Below, one piece after another: positions 1 through 6,739 of a stretch of 9,396 nt of DNA. The DNA comes from Pseudomonadota bacterium (GTDB lineage: Bacteria; Pseudomonadota; Gammaproteobacteria; Burkholderiales; Burkholderiaceae_C). Where the stretch lies: NCBI GenBank assembly GCA_023396625.1, contig JAEWVY010000215.1, forward strand, positions 1-9,396, read 5' to 3'. Position 1 is the first letter of the stretch; each line of letters opens with the position of its first letter. The notes beneath the pieces were generated by a model that saw only the letters and a list, made by a program, of their open reading frames with translations, was not told where the DNA came from and did not search any database. A program made the position numbers and the translations under genes.

Positions 1-38
1 CGCAGACTGCGCAGCACCATCACGTCCAGATTTTCCAT
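1..38 (-). CDS. XdhC/CoxF-like molybdenum-enzyme maturation protein (N-terminal 12 codons only)
   Basis: Only the start of this gene is inside the window; it continues past the left edge. The visible protein begins MENLDVMVLRSL. The ATG at 38 is preceded by GAGAGG (45-50) with a 6-base spacer, and it lies 25 bases after the coxG stop, so it is the next gene of the cox operon. From memory, this N-terminus resembles XdhC/CoxF/CoxI-family proteins, which bind molybdopterin cytosine dinucleotide or help insert the sulfurated cofactor into molybdenum hydroxylases. Such genes usually close cox operons. The identification rests on 12 residues plus position, so it is tentative. The start codon itself is well supported. 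Confidence 0.5.
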   Translation of the reverse strand, partial: MENLDVMVLRSL

Positions 39-63
39 CGCACACCTCTCCGTACAGCAAGGC

Positions 64-642
64 CTATCTGAGCAGCAGCCACGCCGCCGCGGCAGCCGCC
101 GCCACGACAACGCCCCACACCCACAGCGGGATCGCCGCGGAAGGCTTGCCCGCTTCGGTCTCAGCGGGGACCTGGACCGCCGTCAGTTCGGGATGGCGAT
201 GCTGCATTTCCGTGTCGAAACGGCGAAAAAAATCTTCCGCCATCGAACGGGCCACGCCGTCGATCAGGCGCTGACCGACCTGGGCAATCTTTCCGCCCAC
301 GGACGCGTGCACGGTGTAGCCCAGCTCGCAACCAGTGCCTTCCGCCCCGGGCACCAGGGTGACCTTGGCCTGTCCTTTGCCAAAACCTGCCGCGCCCCCC
401 TGCCCCTCGAAGACGAGAGAATAGCTGTGCGGCGCGTCGATGTCGGCAAGTGCGATCTTGCCGCGAAACTTGGCCCCAACAGGGCCTATTTTGATCGCAT
501 TGGTGATGTTGTATTCGTGTTCACCGCAGACCTCGATGCTGTCGCAACCTGGGATGCAAATTTTCAGAATCTCGGGATCGTTGAGGGCGTCCCATGCCTG
601 CTGTTGTGAGATGGCCAGAAATCGGCTGCCTTGCATGTCCAT
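64..642 (-). CDS. coxG: CoxG-type SRPBCC protein with C-terminal membrane anchor
   Basis: This 192-residue protein belongs to the carbon monoxide dehydrogenase subunit G (CoxG) family. Residues 1 to about 150 form the SRPBCC (START-like) fold with the family's typical segments: a PGC turn near 31-33, KIGPVGAKFRGKI at 51-63 and GGKIAQVGQRLIDGVA at 116-131. A variable linker (about 150-168) follows. The chain then ends in a hydrophobic helix (about 171-191, Ala/Val/Leu/Trp-rich) and a final Arg, so it is probably tail-anchored with the domain in the cytoplasm. CoxG anchors the enzyme to the membrane, and work on mycobacterial CO dehydrogenase indicates that it carries quinone to the enzyme. By inference it links the CoxSLM enzyme here to the respiratory chain. 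The ATG at 642 is preceded by GAAGGG with an 8-base spacer, 20 bases after the coxE stop. A second Met lies at codon 3. Confidence 0.88.
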   Translation of the reverse strand: MDMQGSRFLAISQQQAWDALNDPEILKICIPGCDSIEVCGEHEYNITNAIKIGPVGAKFRGKIALADIDAPHSYSLVFEGQGGAAGFGKGQAKVTLVPGAEGTGCELGYTVHASVGGKIAQVGQRLIDGVARSMAEDFFRRFDTEMQHRHPELTAVQVPAETEAGKPSAAIPLWVWGVVVAAAAAAAWLLLR

Positions 643-662
643 GACAAATACCCTTCGTTTTT

Positions 663-1847
663 CTATCGCTTCATGAGTGCGGCGATACCCGCCGCAAGCT
701 CGTTCAATTTGCTGATGTTGTGCACCGCCAGCATGCCATGCGCATGCGGGTGGAGCACGGCCGCGCCACGTGCGAGAGGCGCGTAACCCTCGAAGCGCAA
801 CAACGGATTGAGCCAGAGCAAGCGGCGACTGTGGCGATTCAGCCAGGCCAGCTCGTTCGCCAACAGCTCAGGCTCCCCCGTGTCCAGCCCGTCGCTGATA
901 AGCAAGACCAGCGTGCGCCGGCCGACCAGGCAACGCGCATGGCGTTGCCGAAGCGTCGACAGGGAATCTCCAAGTCGCGTGCCACCGGCGAAGTCGGAGA
1001 TGGCGCCGCCGGCCGCGGCAAGCATGGCATCCGTGTCCGCCAGGCGAAACGCTGGCGAAAGATCGGTCAGATGGGTGCCGAAGGCAAAAACATGGCAGCG
1101 CAAGGCCGTCTGCTGGAGCGTCGCCGCGTGCAAAAACGCCAGCAGAAGACGCGCGTATCGCTCCATGGAGCCTGAGACGTCCACCAGAACCACCAGCGGA
1201 AGCGGCTGAGGGCGACGCGCGAGTTGACGCAGTTGGATGAGTTCCCCGCCCGTGCGTGCGGCGTCACGCATCATGCCGCGCCAATGCGGGCGCAAGCCTT
1301 TTGCGCCGATGCGCAGTCGCCGCCCGTTCACTTGAGGCAGCGGCAATGCGACTTCACGTGCCAACCGTTCGACCAGGGCGTATTCACTGGCGCTCAGGGC
1401 ATTGAAGTCGGCATGCTTGAGCCGCTCCATGTCGCTGGCCGTCATGGCCGCGTCGAAATCGACCTCCTTGTCGGGCTTCGGCGTCCAGTTCTGCTGCGGC
1501 CGGGACGGCGACAGCGCCTCGCGCACCCGCGGTCGACGCCGAGACGGCTCCGCTCGCCCTTCTGCCTTTGGCAGCAGCTGCGAAAGCAGTTTGTTGGCCA
1601 CCTCGGGGTCCCGGAAAAAAGCATCGAACAGTTCCCTGAACACGAGACGGTCGGACTCCCGGTTGACCAGTACGGCCTCGATAGCCGCACTCAGGCTCTG
1701 TCTGTCTCCCACCCCGACCAGCAGCGCCGCCTCCTGCGCCAGCGCAATACGCGCCGCATCAGTGCGCACACCGGCTCGGCGCAACGCGCGGCCGAAGGCG
1801 ACGATGTTGTCCGCCAGCTTGCCCGATCTCGCGTCACCGAGCCGCAC
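663..1847 (-). CDS. coxE: CoxE-type von Willebrand factor A domain protein
   Basis: This 394-residue protein is a VWA-domain CoxE. The N-terminal half (about 8-95) is helical, beginning GKLADNIVAFGRALRRAG, and is followed by an Arg/Pro-rich linker (about 95-130). The VWA domain starts near 216 and has a complete metal-ion-dependent adhesion site: DVSGS at 223-227, Thr290 in GGTRLGDSL, and Asp319 in LISDGLD. CoxE partners the AAA+ ATPase CoxD and, in Oligotropha, takes part in maturing the Cu-S-Mo active site after translation. An open frame extends upstream to a TTG at 1898. The GTG at 1847 is preferred because AGGAGG (1855-1860) lies 7 bases before it and because CoxE homologues, as I remember them, begin just before the GKLADNIV segment. 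The spacer to coxD is about 100 bases. Confidence 0.87.
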   Translation of the reverse strand: MRLGDARSGKLADNIVAFGRALRRAGVRTDAARIALAQEAALLVGVGDRQSLSAAIEAVLVNRESDRLVFRELFDAFFRDPEVANKLLSQLLPKAEGRAEPSRRRPRVREALSPSRPQQNWTPKPDKEVDFDAAMTASDMERLKHADFNALSASEYALVERLAREVALPLPQVNGRRLRIGAKGLRPHWRGMMRDAARTGGELIQLRQLARRPQPLPLVVLVDVSGSMERYARLLLAFLHAATLQQTALRCHVFAFGTHLTDLSPAFRLADTDAMLAAAGGAISDFAGGTRLGDSLSTLRQRHARCLVGRRTLVLLISDGLDTGEPELLANELAWLNRHSRRLLWLNPLLRFEGYAPLARGAAVLHPHAHGMLAVHNISKLNELAAGIAALMKR

Positions 1848-1854
1848 GCATGAC

Positions 1855-1860
1855 CCTCCT
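1855..1860 (-). promoter_or_regulatory. Ribosome binding site deciding the coxE start
   Basis: On the minus strand this reads AGGAGG, a perfect anti-16S match, 7 bases before the GTG at 1847. It lies inside the open frame that could otherwise start at the TTG at 1898, and no comparable site precedes that TTG. An ATG at 1852 also sits too close to it, in another frame that ends after a few codons. Confidence 0.75.
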
Positions 1861-1898
1861 GCCAGAACGGGTCGCTTCAACCCGGTGCACACTGTCAA

Positions 1899-1921
1899 GA
1901 TTCATCACGCCGTGAATGATC
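1899..1921. repeat. Imperfect palindrome in the coxD-coxE spacer
   Basis: The core TCACG-C-CGTGA (1907-1917) is a perfect inverted repeat. It is flanked by GAT on the left and ATC on the right, with a three-base mismatch between core and flank on each side. It lies 27 bases after the coxD stop and about 50 bases before the coxE start. It could be a protein-binding site or a short RNA hairpin (stem TCAC/GTGA around a 3-base loop). No U-tract follows, so it is not a standard terminator. A chance origin cannot be excluded. Confidence 0.3.
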
Positions 1922-1947
1922 CGTCCGGTGTTCAACGCCATCGGGTT

Positions 1948-2874
1948 CTATGCCTCGTCGTCGTGCAGCAGCTCGACCGCCAGCGCCTGTGTCAGCGCCG
2001 CCACGTCTTCCCGTTGCTTGAACAGAATGCCTGCTGTGTCGGAAATCACCTCAGGATCGAGCTGCAAGGTGTCAAGAGAGACAAGGGCTTTCGCCCACTC
2101 GATGCTCTCGGCGATGCCCGGTGAGCGCTGAAACGCATTGACAAAAGGTTGGCTGCGCAGCCGGCTCACGAACAGCGCCACCTGCCTCGCCAAGGCTTCG
2201 CTGGCCTGGGGCACCCGGGCCTGGACGATGGCGAGCTCCCGTTCCCGTTCCGGGTATTCGAGCCAGTGGTAGAGGCAACGTCGTTTGACGGCATCGTTGA
2301 GTTCGCGCGTCCGGTTGCTGGTGAGGATGGTCACCGGTGGGTGTTCGGATCGCACCGTTCCCATCTCTGGAATGCTGACTTGGTACTCACCCAGGTACTC
2401 CAGCAAAAAGGCCTCGAACGGCTCGTCGGCGCGATCGACTTCGTCGATGAGCAAGACAGCGCCGGGCGCCGGGGTCTGCAATGCTTGCAGCAGAGGACGC
2501 CGGATCAAATAACGTTCATCGTAGATCTCTCGCTCGGCGTCAGCGCCATCGGCATGACGCAGTTCCGCCACTCGAAGGTGCAGCAGTTGCGCGGCGTAGT
2601 TCCACTCGTACAGCGCTTCTCGTTGTTCCATGCCGTCATAACACTGAAGACGGATCAAGGGCCGGCCCAACACCTGCGCAAGCACTTTGGCCAGCTCCGT
2701 TTTGCCGACGCCGGGCTCACCTTCGAGCATCAACGGGCGCTGCAAACGCAACGCAAGGAACACCGCCGTCGCGAGCCGGCGATCGGCAAAATAGCCTTGG
2801 CTTTCGAGGGCCGCGACCAAGGCATCGATGGAGGTGAAAAACGCCGGATTGTTGACGGTCATGGAACGCACCAT
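1948..2874 (-). CDS. coxD: CoxD, MoxR-family AAA+ ATPase
   Basis: This 308-residue AAA+ ATPase of the MoxR family, CoxD type, shows Walker A GEPGVGKTE at 52-60, Walker B VLLIDEVDRAD at 140-150, a sensor-1 Asn in TSNRTREL (Asn187) and a VKRRC arginine-finger segment at 196-200. In Oligotropha, CoxD is a membrane-associated ATPase that helps insert sulfur and copper into the CoxL active site, working with the VWA protein CoxE. The MoxR-VWA pair is conserved here in the same order. The start is uncertain: the ATG at 2874 and the in-frame ATG at 2862 (beginning MTVNNPAFF) are both possible, and neither has a good ribosome binding site. The homologous core begins after both. A 138-base spacer separates it from coxM, much larger than the other gaps between the structural genes. 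Confidence 0.9.
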   Translation of the reverse strand: MVRSMTVNNPAFFTSIDALVAALESQGYFADRRLATAVFLALRLQRPLMLEGEPGVGKTELAKVLAQVLGRPLIRLQCYDGMEQREALYEWNYAAQLLHLRVAELRHADGADAEREIYDERYLIRRPLLQALQTPAPGAVLLIDEVDRADEPFEAFLLEYLGEYQVSIPEMGTVRSEHPPVTILTSNRTRELNDAVKRRCLYHWLEYPERERELAIVQARVPQASEALARQVALFVSRLRSQPFVNAFQRSPGIAESIEWAKALVSLDTLQLDPEVISDTAGILFKQREDVAALTQALAVELLHDDEA

Positions 2875-3012
2875 GCATTCTGGCGGTCAATGACCACTCG
2901 ACACTGGACCGCGCCTGCCGAGCGGCACCCCCCCCGGCTTGGTCGGCGCGGGGGATATGTCGTTGCTCCGAGCGACAACACTCGTTGCTGCCACATCGGG
3001 GGCACAGCGACC
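2875..3012 (-). other. 138-base coxM-coxD spacer with hairpins and a C8/G8 run
   Basis: This is the largest gap inside the cox operon. In plus-strand order it holds four elements. GGTCA-A-TGACC (2885-2895) is a perfect inverted repeat 10 bases before the coxD ATG. TGCCG-AG-CGGCA (2916-2927) is a second perfect inverted repeat. A run of eight C (2928-2935) follows directly. An interrupted inverted repeat (GTC..GCTC-C-GAGC-GAC) lies at 2959-2976. No convincing gene is visible. The hairpins could trim or stabilise the transcript between the enzyme genes and the maturation genes, or an internal promoter could lie here. None of these roles is shown by the sequence. Confidence 0.45.
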
Positions 3013-3804
3013 TCAGGCCAGCGCCTGGGCGACCGCACGTTGCGCCAGCACACTGATCAGATTGGCGCGATACGCCGCCGAGCCATGCAGATCACTCGAC
3101 AGGTCATCGCTTTGGATCGGGACAGCCGCCGCGGCCTCTGGCGTGAAGCTCTTGTTCAGCGCACTCTCAAGCCCCGCATGACGAAAAACGCCGTTGCCCC
3201 CACCCGTCACCGCCACACGGACTCCAGTCGCCGTTTGCGCAACGAACACGCCGATGAGCGCGAACAGCGATGCCGGTTGTCGGAACTTCATGTAAGCCGC
3301 TCTTTTGGGTATTGGAAAGCTGATGGCGGTGATCAACTCGCCGTCCTTCAGCGCCGTTGAAAACAGGCCCTGGAAATAGTCGTCTGCGCCAATCTTCCGG
3401 GCATTGGTATGGACGGTCGCGCCCAGCGCCAGCAGGGCGCTGGGATAACACGCCGAAGGGTCGTTGTTCGCAACCGAGCCGCCCAATGTCCCTCGGGCCC
3501 GGACCTGACGGTCACCAATGTTGCCCGCCAAGCTGGCCAGCGCTGGAATGGCCTCGCGCACTGCGCTGCTTTCGGCCACATCCGCATGGCGTGTCATCGC
3601 GCCGATTGTCAAGGTGTCGCCTTCCCGGCGAATGCCCGACAGATCCCCGATGCCCCCCAGGTCAACGAGTTTTTCCGGACTGACCAGCCGCATCTTGAGC
3701 GTGGCCACCAAGGTCTGACCACCTGCCAATGGCCGGCCTCCCGCTTCTGCCAGTCGAACCGCTTCGGAGGTGGACGAAGGGCGCTCGTAATCAAATGTGT
3801 ACAT
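3013..3804 (-). CDS. coxM: CoxM-type FAD-binding medium subunit of a molybdenum hydroxylase
   Basis: This 263-residue protein has the layout of the CO dehydrogenase/xanthine dehydrogenase FAD subunit. The N-terminal FAD-binding (PCMH-type) domain contains the two pyrophosphate-binding loops AGGQT (27-31) and TLGGS (106-110), the latter followed by ANNDPSA. The C-terminal domain from about 167 is the CO dehydrogenase flavoprotein C-terminal fold, including KFRQPASLFALIGVFVA. FAD in this subunit takes electrons from the CoxS iron-sulfur clusters and passes them to quinone. The length is slightly shorter than the roughly 285 residues of Oligotropha CoxM but usual for form II. The ATG at 3804 lies 15 bases after the coxL stop with AGGAA (3811-3815) 6 bases upstream, so it is tightly linked to coxL. 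Confidence 0.93.
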   Translation of the reverse strand: MYTFDYERPSSTSEAVRLAEAGGRPLAGGQTLVATLKMRLVSPEKLVDLGGIGDLSGIRREGDTLTIGAMTRHADVAESSAVREAIPALASLAGNIGDRQVRARGTLGGSVANNDPSACYPSALLALGATVHTNARKIGADDYFQGLFSTALKDGELITAISFPIPKRAAYMKFRQPASLFALIGVFVAQTATGVRVAVTGGGNGVFRHAGLESALNKSFTPEAAAAVPIQSDDLSSDLHGSAAYRANLISVLAQRAVAQALA

Positions 3805-3819
3805 GTGATGTTCCTTTCC

Positions 3820-6192
3820 TCAGCCTTTTGCCGACGCGATAGCCTGCCACACGCGTGCCGGCGACGCAGGCATGTCGAAGTCCTTGACACCCAGAGGCCT
3901 CAGGGCATCGAGAACGGCATTGATGACGGCAGGTGGCGATCCAATGGCCCCTGCTTCACCACAACCTTTGGTGCCCAACGGGTTGTGCGTGCAGGGCGTG
4001 CAGACGGTGTCGAGCTTGAACGAAGGAAAATCCGCCGCGCGCGGCATGGCGTAATCCATGAAGCTGCCGGTCAACAACTGGCCGCTTTCCTTGTCGTACA
4101 CGCAGTTCTCCAGCAGCGCCTGGCCAATACCCTGAACGATGCCTCCATGGACCTGGCCTTCCACGATCATCGGGTTGATGATGGTGCCGAAATCATCCAC
4201 AGCGGTAAATCGGTCGATTTTCACCGCGCCTGTCGCCGGGTCGACCTCCACTTCGCAGATGTAGGTCCCGGCAGGAAAGGTGAAGTTGGCGGGATCGTAG
4301 AAAGCCGTCTCGTTCAGGCCTGGCTCGAGTTTGTCCAGCGGATAGTTGTGAGGCACGTAGGCTGTCAGCGCGACCTGACCAAACGTCACCTTCTTGTCCG
4401 TACCCTTGACCTTGAATTCGCCACCCGAGAACTCGATATCGGCATCGCTGGACTCCATCAGATGGGCGGCAATTTTCTTGGCCTTGGCCTCGATCTTGTC
4501 AAGCGCCCACATGATGGCGGCTCCGCCAACGCTGATAGAACGGGATCCATAGGTGCCCATGCCGAATGGCACGCGTCCGGTGTCGCCATGCACGACATCC
4601 ACCTGATCCGGACTGACGCCAAGACGTGCGGCCACCACCTGCGCGAAAGTGGTTTCGTGACCCTGGCCATGGCTGTGCGACCCGGTAAACACCGTCACAC
4701 TGCCTGTGGGATGGACGCGAATTTCGCCGCATTCGAACAACCCCGCCCTGGCGCCAAGCGCCCCGGCAATGTTGCTTGGCGCAATGCCACATGCCTCGAT
4801 ATAGGACGAATAGCCCAATCCACGCTTCAACCCCCGGGCCTCACTGGCCTGGCGGCGCGCGTCGAATCCAGCCACGTCGGCCAATGCCTTGGCCTTGTCC
4901 ATGCAGGCGTGATAGTCGCCGACGTCGTATTGGAGTGCCACTGGCGTCTGATAGGGAAACTGCGTGATGAAGTTGCGTTTGCGGATTTCGTCCTGGCCAA
5001 GGCCGAGTTCCCAGGCGCAACGTGTCACCAGGCGCTCAAGCAGATAGGTGGCTTCCGGCCGGCCGGCACCCCGGTAGGCATCCACCGGCGCCGTGTTTGT
5101 GAACCAGGCGTCCACCTCGACGTAGACCTGGGGAGTGCTGTACTGGCCAGCCAGCAATGTGGCGTAAAGGATCGTCGGCACAGCTGTCGAGAAAGTCGAC
5201 AGGTACGCTCCCAGGTTCGCGTCCGTGTGCACGCGCAGCGCCAGGAATCGGCCGTCCTTGTCCATCGCCATCTCGGCATGGCTCACATGGTCGCGGCCAT
5301 GGGCGTCCGAAAGGAAGGATTCGCCACGCTCCGCGGTCCATTTGATGGCGCAGTTGAGCTGTTTGGCCGCCCAGGTCAGCGCCACGTCTTCCGCGTACAG
5401 GAAAATCTTCGATCCGAATCCCCCGCCCACGTCGGGTGCGATCACGCGCACCTTGTGCTCTGGCAAGCCCAGCACAAACGCCGTCATCAGAAGCCGTTCG
5501 ACGTGAGGGTTCTGGTTGGCGACGTACAGCGTGTATTCGTCACTCGCCCGGTTGTAGGCGCCAATTGCCGACCGCGGCTCCATGGCATTTGGAACCAGGC
5601 GGTTGTTGGTCAGATCCAGCTTGGTGACATGCGCTGCCTGTGCAAACACCGCATCCACCTGGGCTTTGTCGCCAATGGCCCATTTGTACACATGATTGTC
5701 CGGGGCAATGTCGTGCAGGGCTGGCCCGCCCTTGGCATCGCGGACATCGACCACGACCGGCAGCACGTCGTAGTCGACCATCACGGCCTCGGCGGCATTT
5801 TTTGCCTGCTCCAGCGTATCGGCCACCACCATTGCCACATGGTCACCCACATAACGAACCTTGCCCTGGGCCAGGACAGGATGAGGTGGCTCCTTCATGG
5901 GCTGACCGTCGGTGCTGGTGATCAGCCAGCCACACGGCAGGCCATTCATCTTTCCCTCGATGTCCTTGCCCGTGAACACCTTGGCCACACCTGGCATGCC
6001 CTCGGCTGCGCTGACATCGATGGACTTGATTTGCGCGTGCGCGTGCGGCGAGCGGACGAACACCGCGACCTTCTGATTGGCCAGCGTGATGTCGTCGGTG
6101 TACTGACCGCTGCCTGTCAGGAAACGGTAGTCTTCCTTTCGTTTGAGCGATTCACCGATATGTGGCAGATTGGCAATGTCGGATGCACCCAT
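3820..6192 (-). CDS. coxL: CoxL-type molybdopterin catalytic subunit, form II
   Basis: This 790-residue protein is the large molybdenum-containing subunit of the xanthine oxidase/CO dehydrogenase superfamily. It has the N-terminal a/b hammerhead domain (about 20-145) followed by the molybdopterin-binding domains. Visible motifs are NAMEPR (202-207), GGGFGSK (256-262), the active-site loop AYRGAGR (372-378), GQGHET (509-514) and GTKGCGEAG (740-748), whose Glu746 corresponds to the catalytic base. Proven CO dehydrogenases (form I) carry AYXCSFR, where the Cys binds copper. AYRGAGR defines form II, whose physiological substrate is debated: weak CO oxidation has been reported, and aldehydes or N-heterocycles are alternatives. 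The ATG at 6192 is preceded by AAGGAGG (6200-6206) with a 7-base spacer, which touches the coxS stop. The family assignment is secure; the CO substrate is not. Confidence 0.93.
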   Translation of the reverse strand: MGASDIANLPHIGESLKRKEDYRFLTGSGQYTDDITLANQKVAVFVRSPHAHAQIKSIDVSAAEGMPGVAKVFTGKDIEGKMNGLPCGWLITSTDGQPMKEPPHPVLAQGKVRYVGDHVAMVVADTLEQAKNAAEAVMVDYDVLPVVVDVRDAKGGPALHDIAPDNHVYKWAIGDKAQVDAVFAQAAHVTKLDLTNNRLVPNAMEPRSAIGAYNRASDEYTLYVANQNPHVERLLMTAFVLGLPEHKVRVIAPDVGGGFGSKIFLYAEDVALTWAAKQLNCAIKWTAERGESFLSDAHGRDHVSHAEMAMDKDGRFLALRVHTDANLGAYLSTFSTAVPTILYATLLAGQYSTPQVYVEVDAWFTNTAPVDAYRGAGRPEATYLLERLVTRCAWELGLGQDEIRKRNFITQFPYQTPVALQYDVGDYHACMDKAKALADVAGFDARRQASEARGLKRGLGYSSYIEACGIAPSNIAGALGARAGLFECGEIRVHPTGSVTVFTGSHSHGQGHETTFAQVVAARLGVSPDQVDVVHGDTGRVPFGMGTYGSRSISVGGAAIMWALDKIEAKAKKIAAHLMESSDADIEFSGGEFKVKGTDKKVTFGQVALTAYVPHNYPLDKLEPGLNETAFYDPANFTFPAGTYICEVEVDPATGAVKIDRFTAVDDFGTIINPMIVEGQVHGGIVQGIGQALLENCVYDKESGQLLTGSFMDYAMPRAADFPSFKLDTVCTPCTHNPLGTKGCGEAGAIGSPPAVINAVLDALRPLGVKDFDMPASPARVWQAIASAKG

Positions 6193-6199
6193 GGTTTTT

Positions 6200-6206
6200 C
6201 CTCCTT
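6200..6206 (-). promoter_or_regulatory. Strong coxL ribosome binding site overlapping the coxS stop
   Basis: On the minus strand this reads AAGGAGG, 7 bases before the coxL ATG at 6192. Its first base, A on the minus strand at 6206, is the last base of the coxS TGA. Ribosomes finishing coxS would therefore land on the coxL site, which suits 1:1 synthesis of subunits. Confidence 0.75.
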
Positions 6207-6676
6207 CAGGCGGCGGGCATGGCCTTCTGGGCCAGCTGCACGGCTTTGACGATGTTTTGGTAGCCCGTGCAGCGGCACAGGTTGCCCTCGAGCAGTTCCC
6301 TGATTTCCCCCTCGCTGGCCTTTGGATGGTGACGCAGCAAATCCACCGAACTCATGACCATGCCCGGCGTGCAAAAGCCGCACTGCAGGCCATGGCAGTC
6401 CTTGAACGCCGCCTGCACAGGATGCATCGTCCCGTCAGGTGCGGCCATGCCCTCGATGGTGGTGATTTCTGCGCCCTGCATCTGTCCGATCAAGGTGTTG
6501 CACGCTTTGATGGCCCGCCCGTTCGCGATGACGGTGCAAGCGCCACATTGGGCCGTGTCGCAGCCGACATGGGTGCCCGTGAGACTCAGGTTTTCGCGAA
6601 GTGCCTGTACCAGCACCGTGTTGGGCGGCGCATCCACCGTCACGGCCTTGCCGTTGACTGTCATTTGAACTTGCAT
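6206..6676 (-). CDS. coxS: CoxS-type [2Fe-2S] small subunit of a molybdenum hydroxylase
   Basis: This 156-residue iron-sulfur subunit is the first gene of the cox operon. The N-terminal plant-ferredoxin-type domain binds one [2Fe-2S] cluster through Cys39, Cys44, Cys47 and Cys59 (GCDTAQCGACTV then KACN). The C-terminal helical domain binds the second through Cys99 and Cys102 (QCGFCTPG) and Cys134 and Cys136 (GNLCRCTGY). All eight ligands are present. It passes electrons from the Mo site of CoxL to the FAD of CoxM. The length is typical of the family (about 155-165). The ATG at 6676 is chosen over the in-frame ATG at 6664 because AAGGAG (6686-6691) lies 9 bases upstream of the former and 21 bases upstream of the latter. 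The coxL start follows 13 bases after its stop. Confidence 0.95.
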   Translation of the reverse strand: MQVQMTVNGKAVTVDAPPNTVLVQALRENLSLTGTHVGCDTAQCGACTVIANGRAIKACNTLIGQMQGAEITTIEGMAAPDGTMHPVQAAFKDCHGLQCGFCTPGMVMSSVDLLRHHPKASEGEIRELLEGNLCRCTGYQNIVKAVQLAQKAMPAA

Positions 6677-6739
6677 TGTGCGGGTCTCCTTGGGTTGGAA
6701 TGATGATGTGACCGAGGTTTTTTGGGTTCGCTTTGTTCT

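Noticed and set aside
2928..2935. Run of eight C as a possible phase-variation switch
   Set aside because: It lies in a spacer and not in a supported reading frame, so slippage would not switch a protein; it could at most alter promoter or hairpin spacing.
2149..3360. A 403-codon plus-strand open frame antisense to coxD and coxM
   Set aside because: It runs across two recognisable minus-strand genes and their spacer and shows no domain; a shadow frame.
3409..6249. A 946-codon open frame on the plus strand, antisense to coxL and parts of coxM and coxS
   Set aside because: It is fully antisense to genes with intact cofactor motifs, its protein resembles no family I know and is rich in His, Arg and Gly as expected of a shadow frame in GC-rich DNA.
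3013..6676. Xanthine dehydrogenase (XdhAB) instead of a Cox-type enzyme
   Set aside because: Separate S, L and M subunits in this order, plus coxD, coxE and coxG downstream and the AYRGAGR loop, fit form II Cox rather than xanthine dehydrogenase, although other hydroxylases of the family remain possible.
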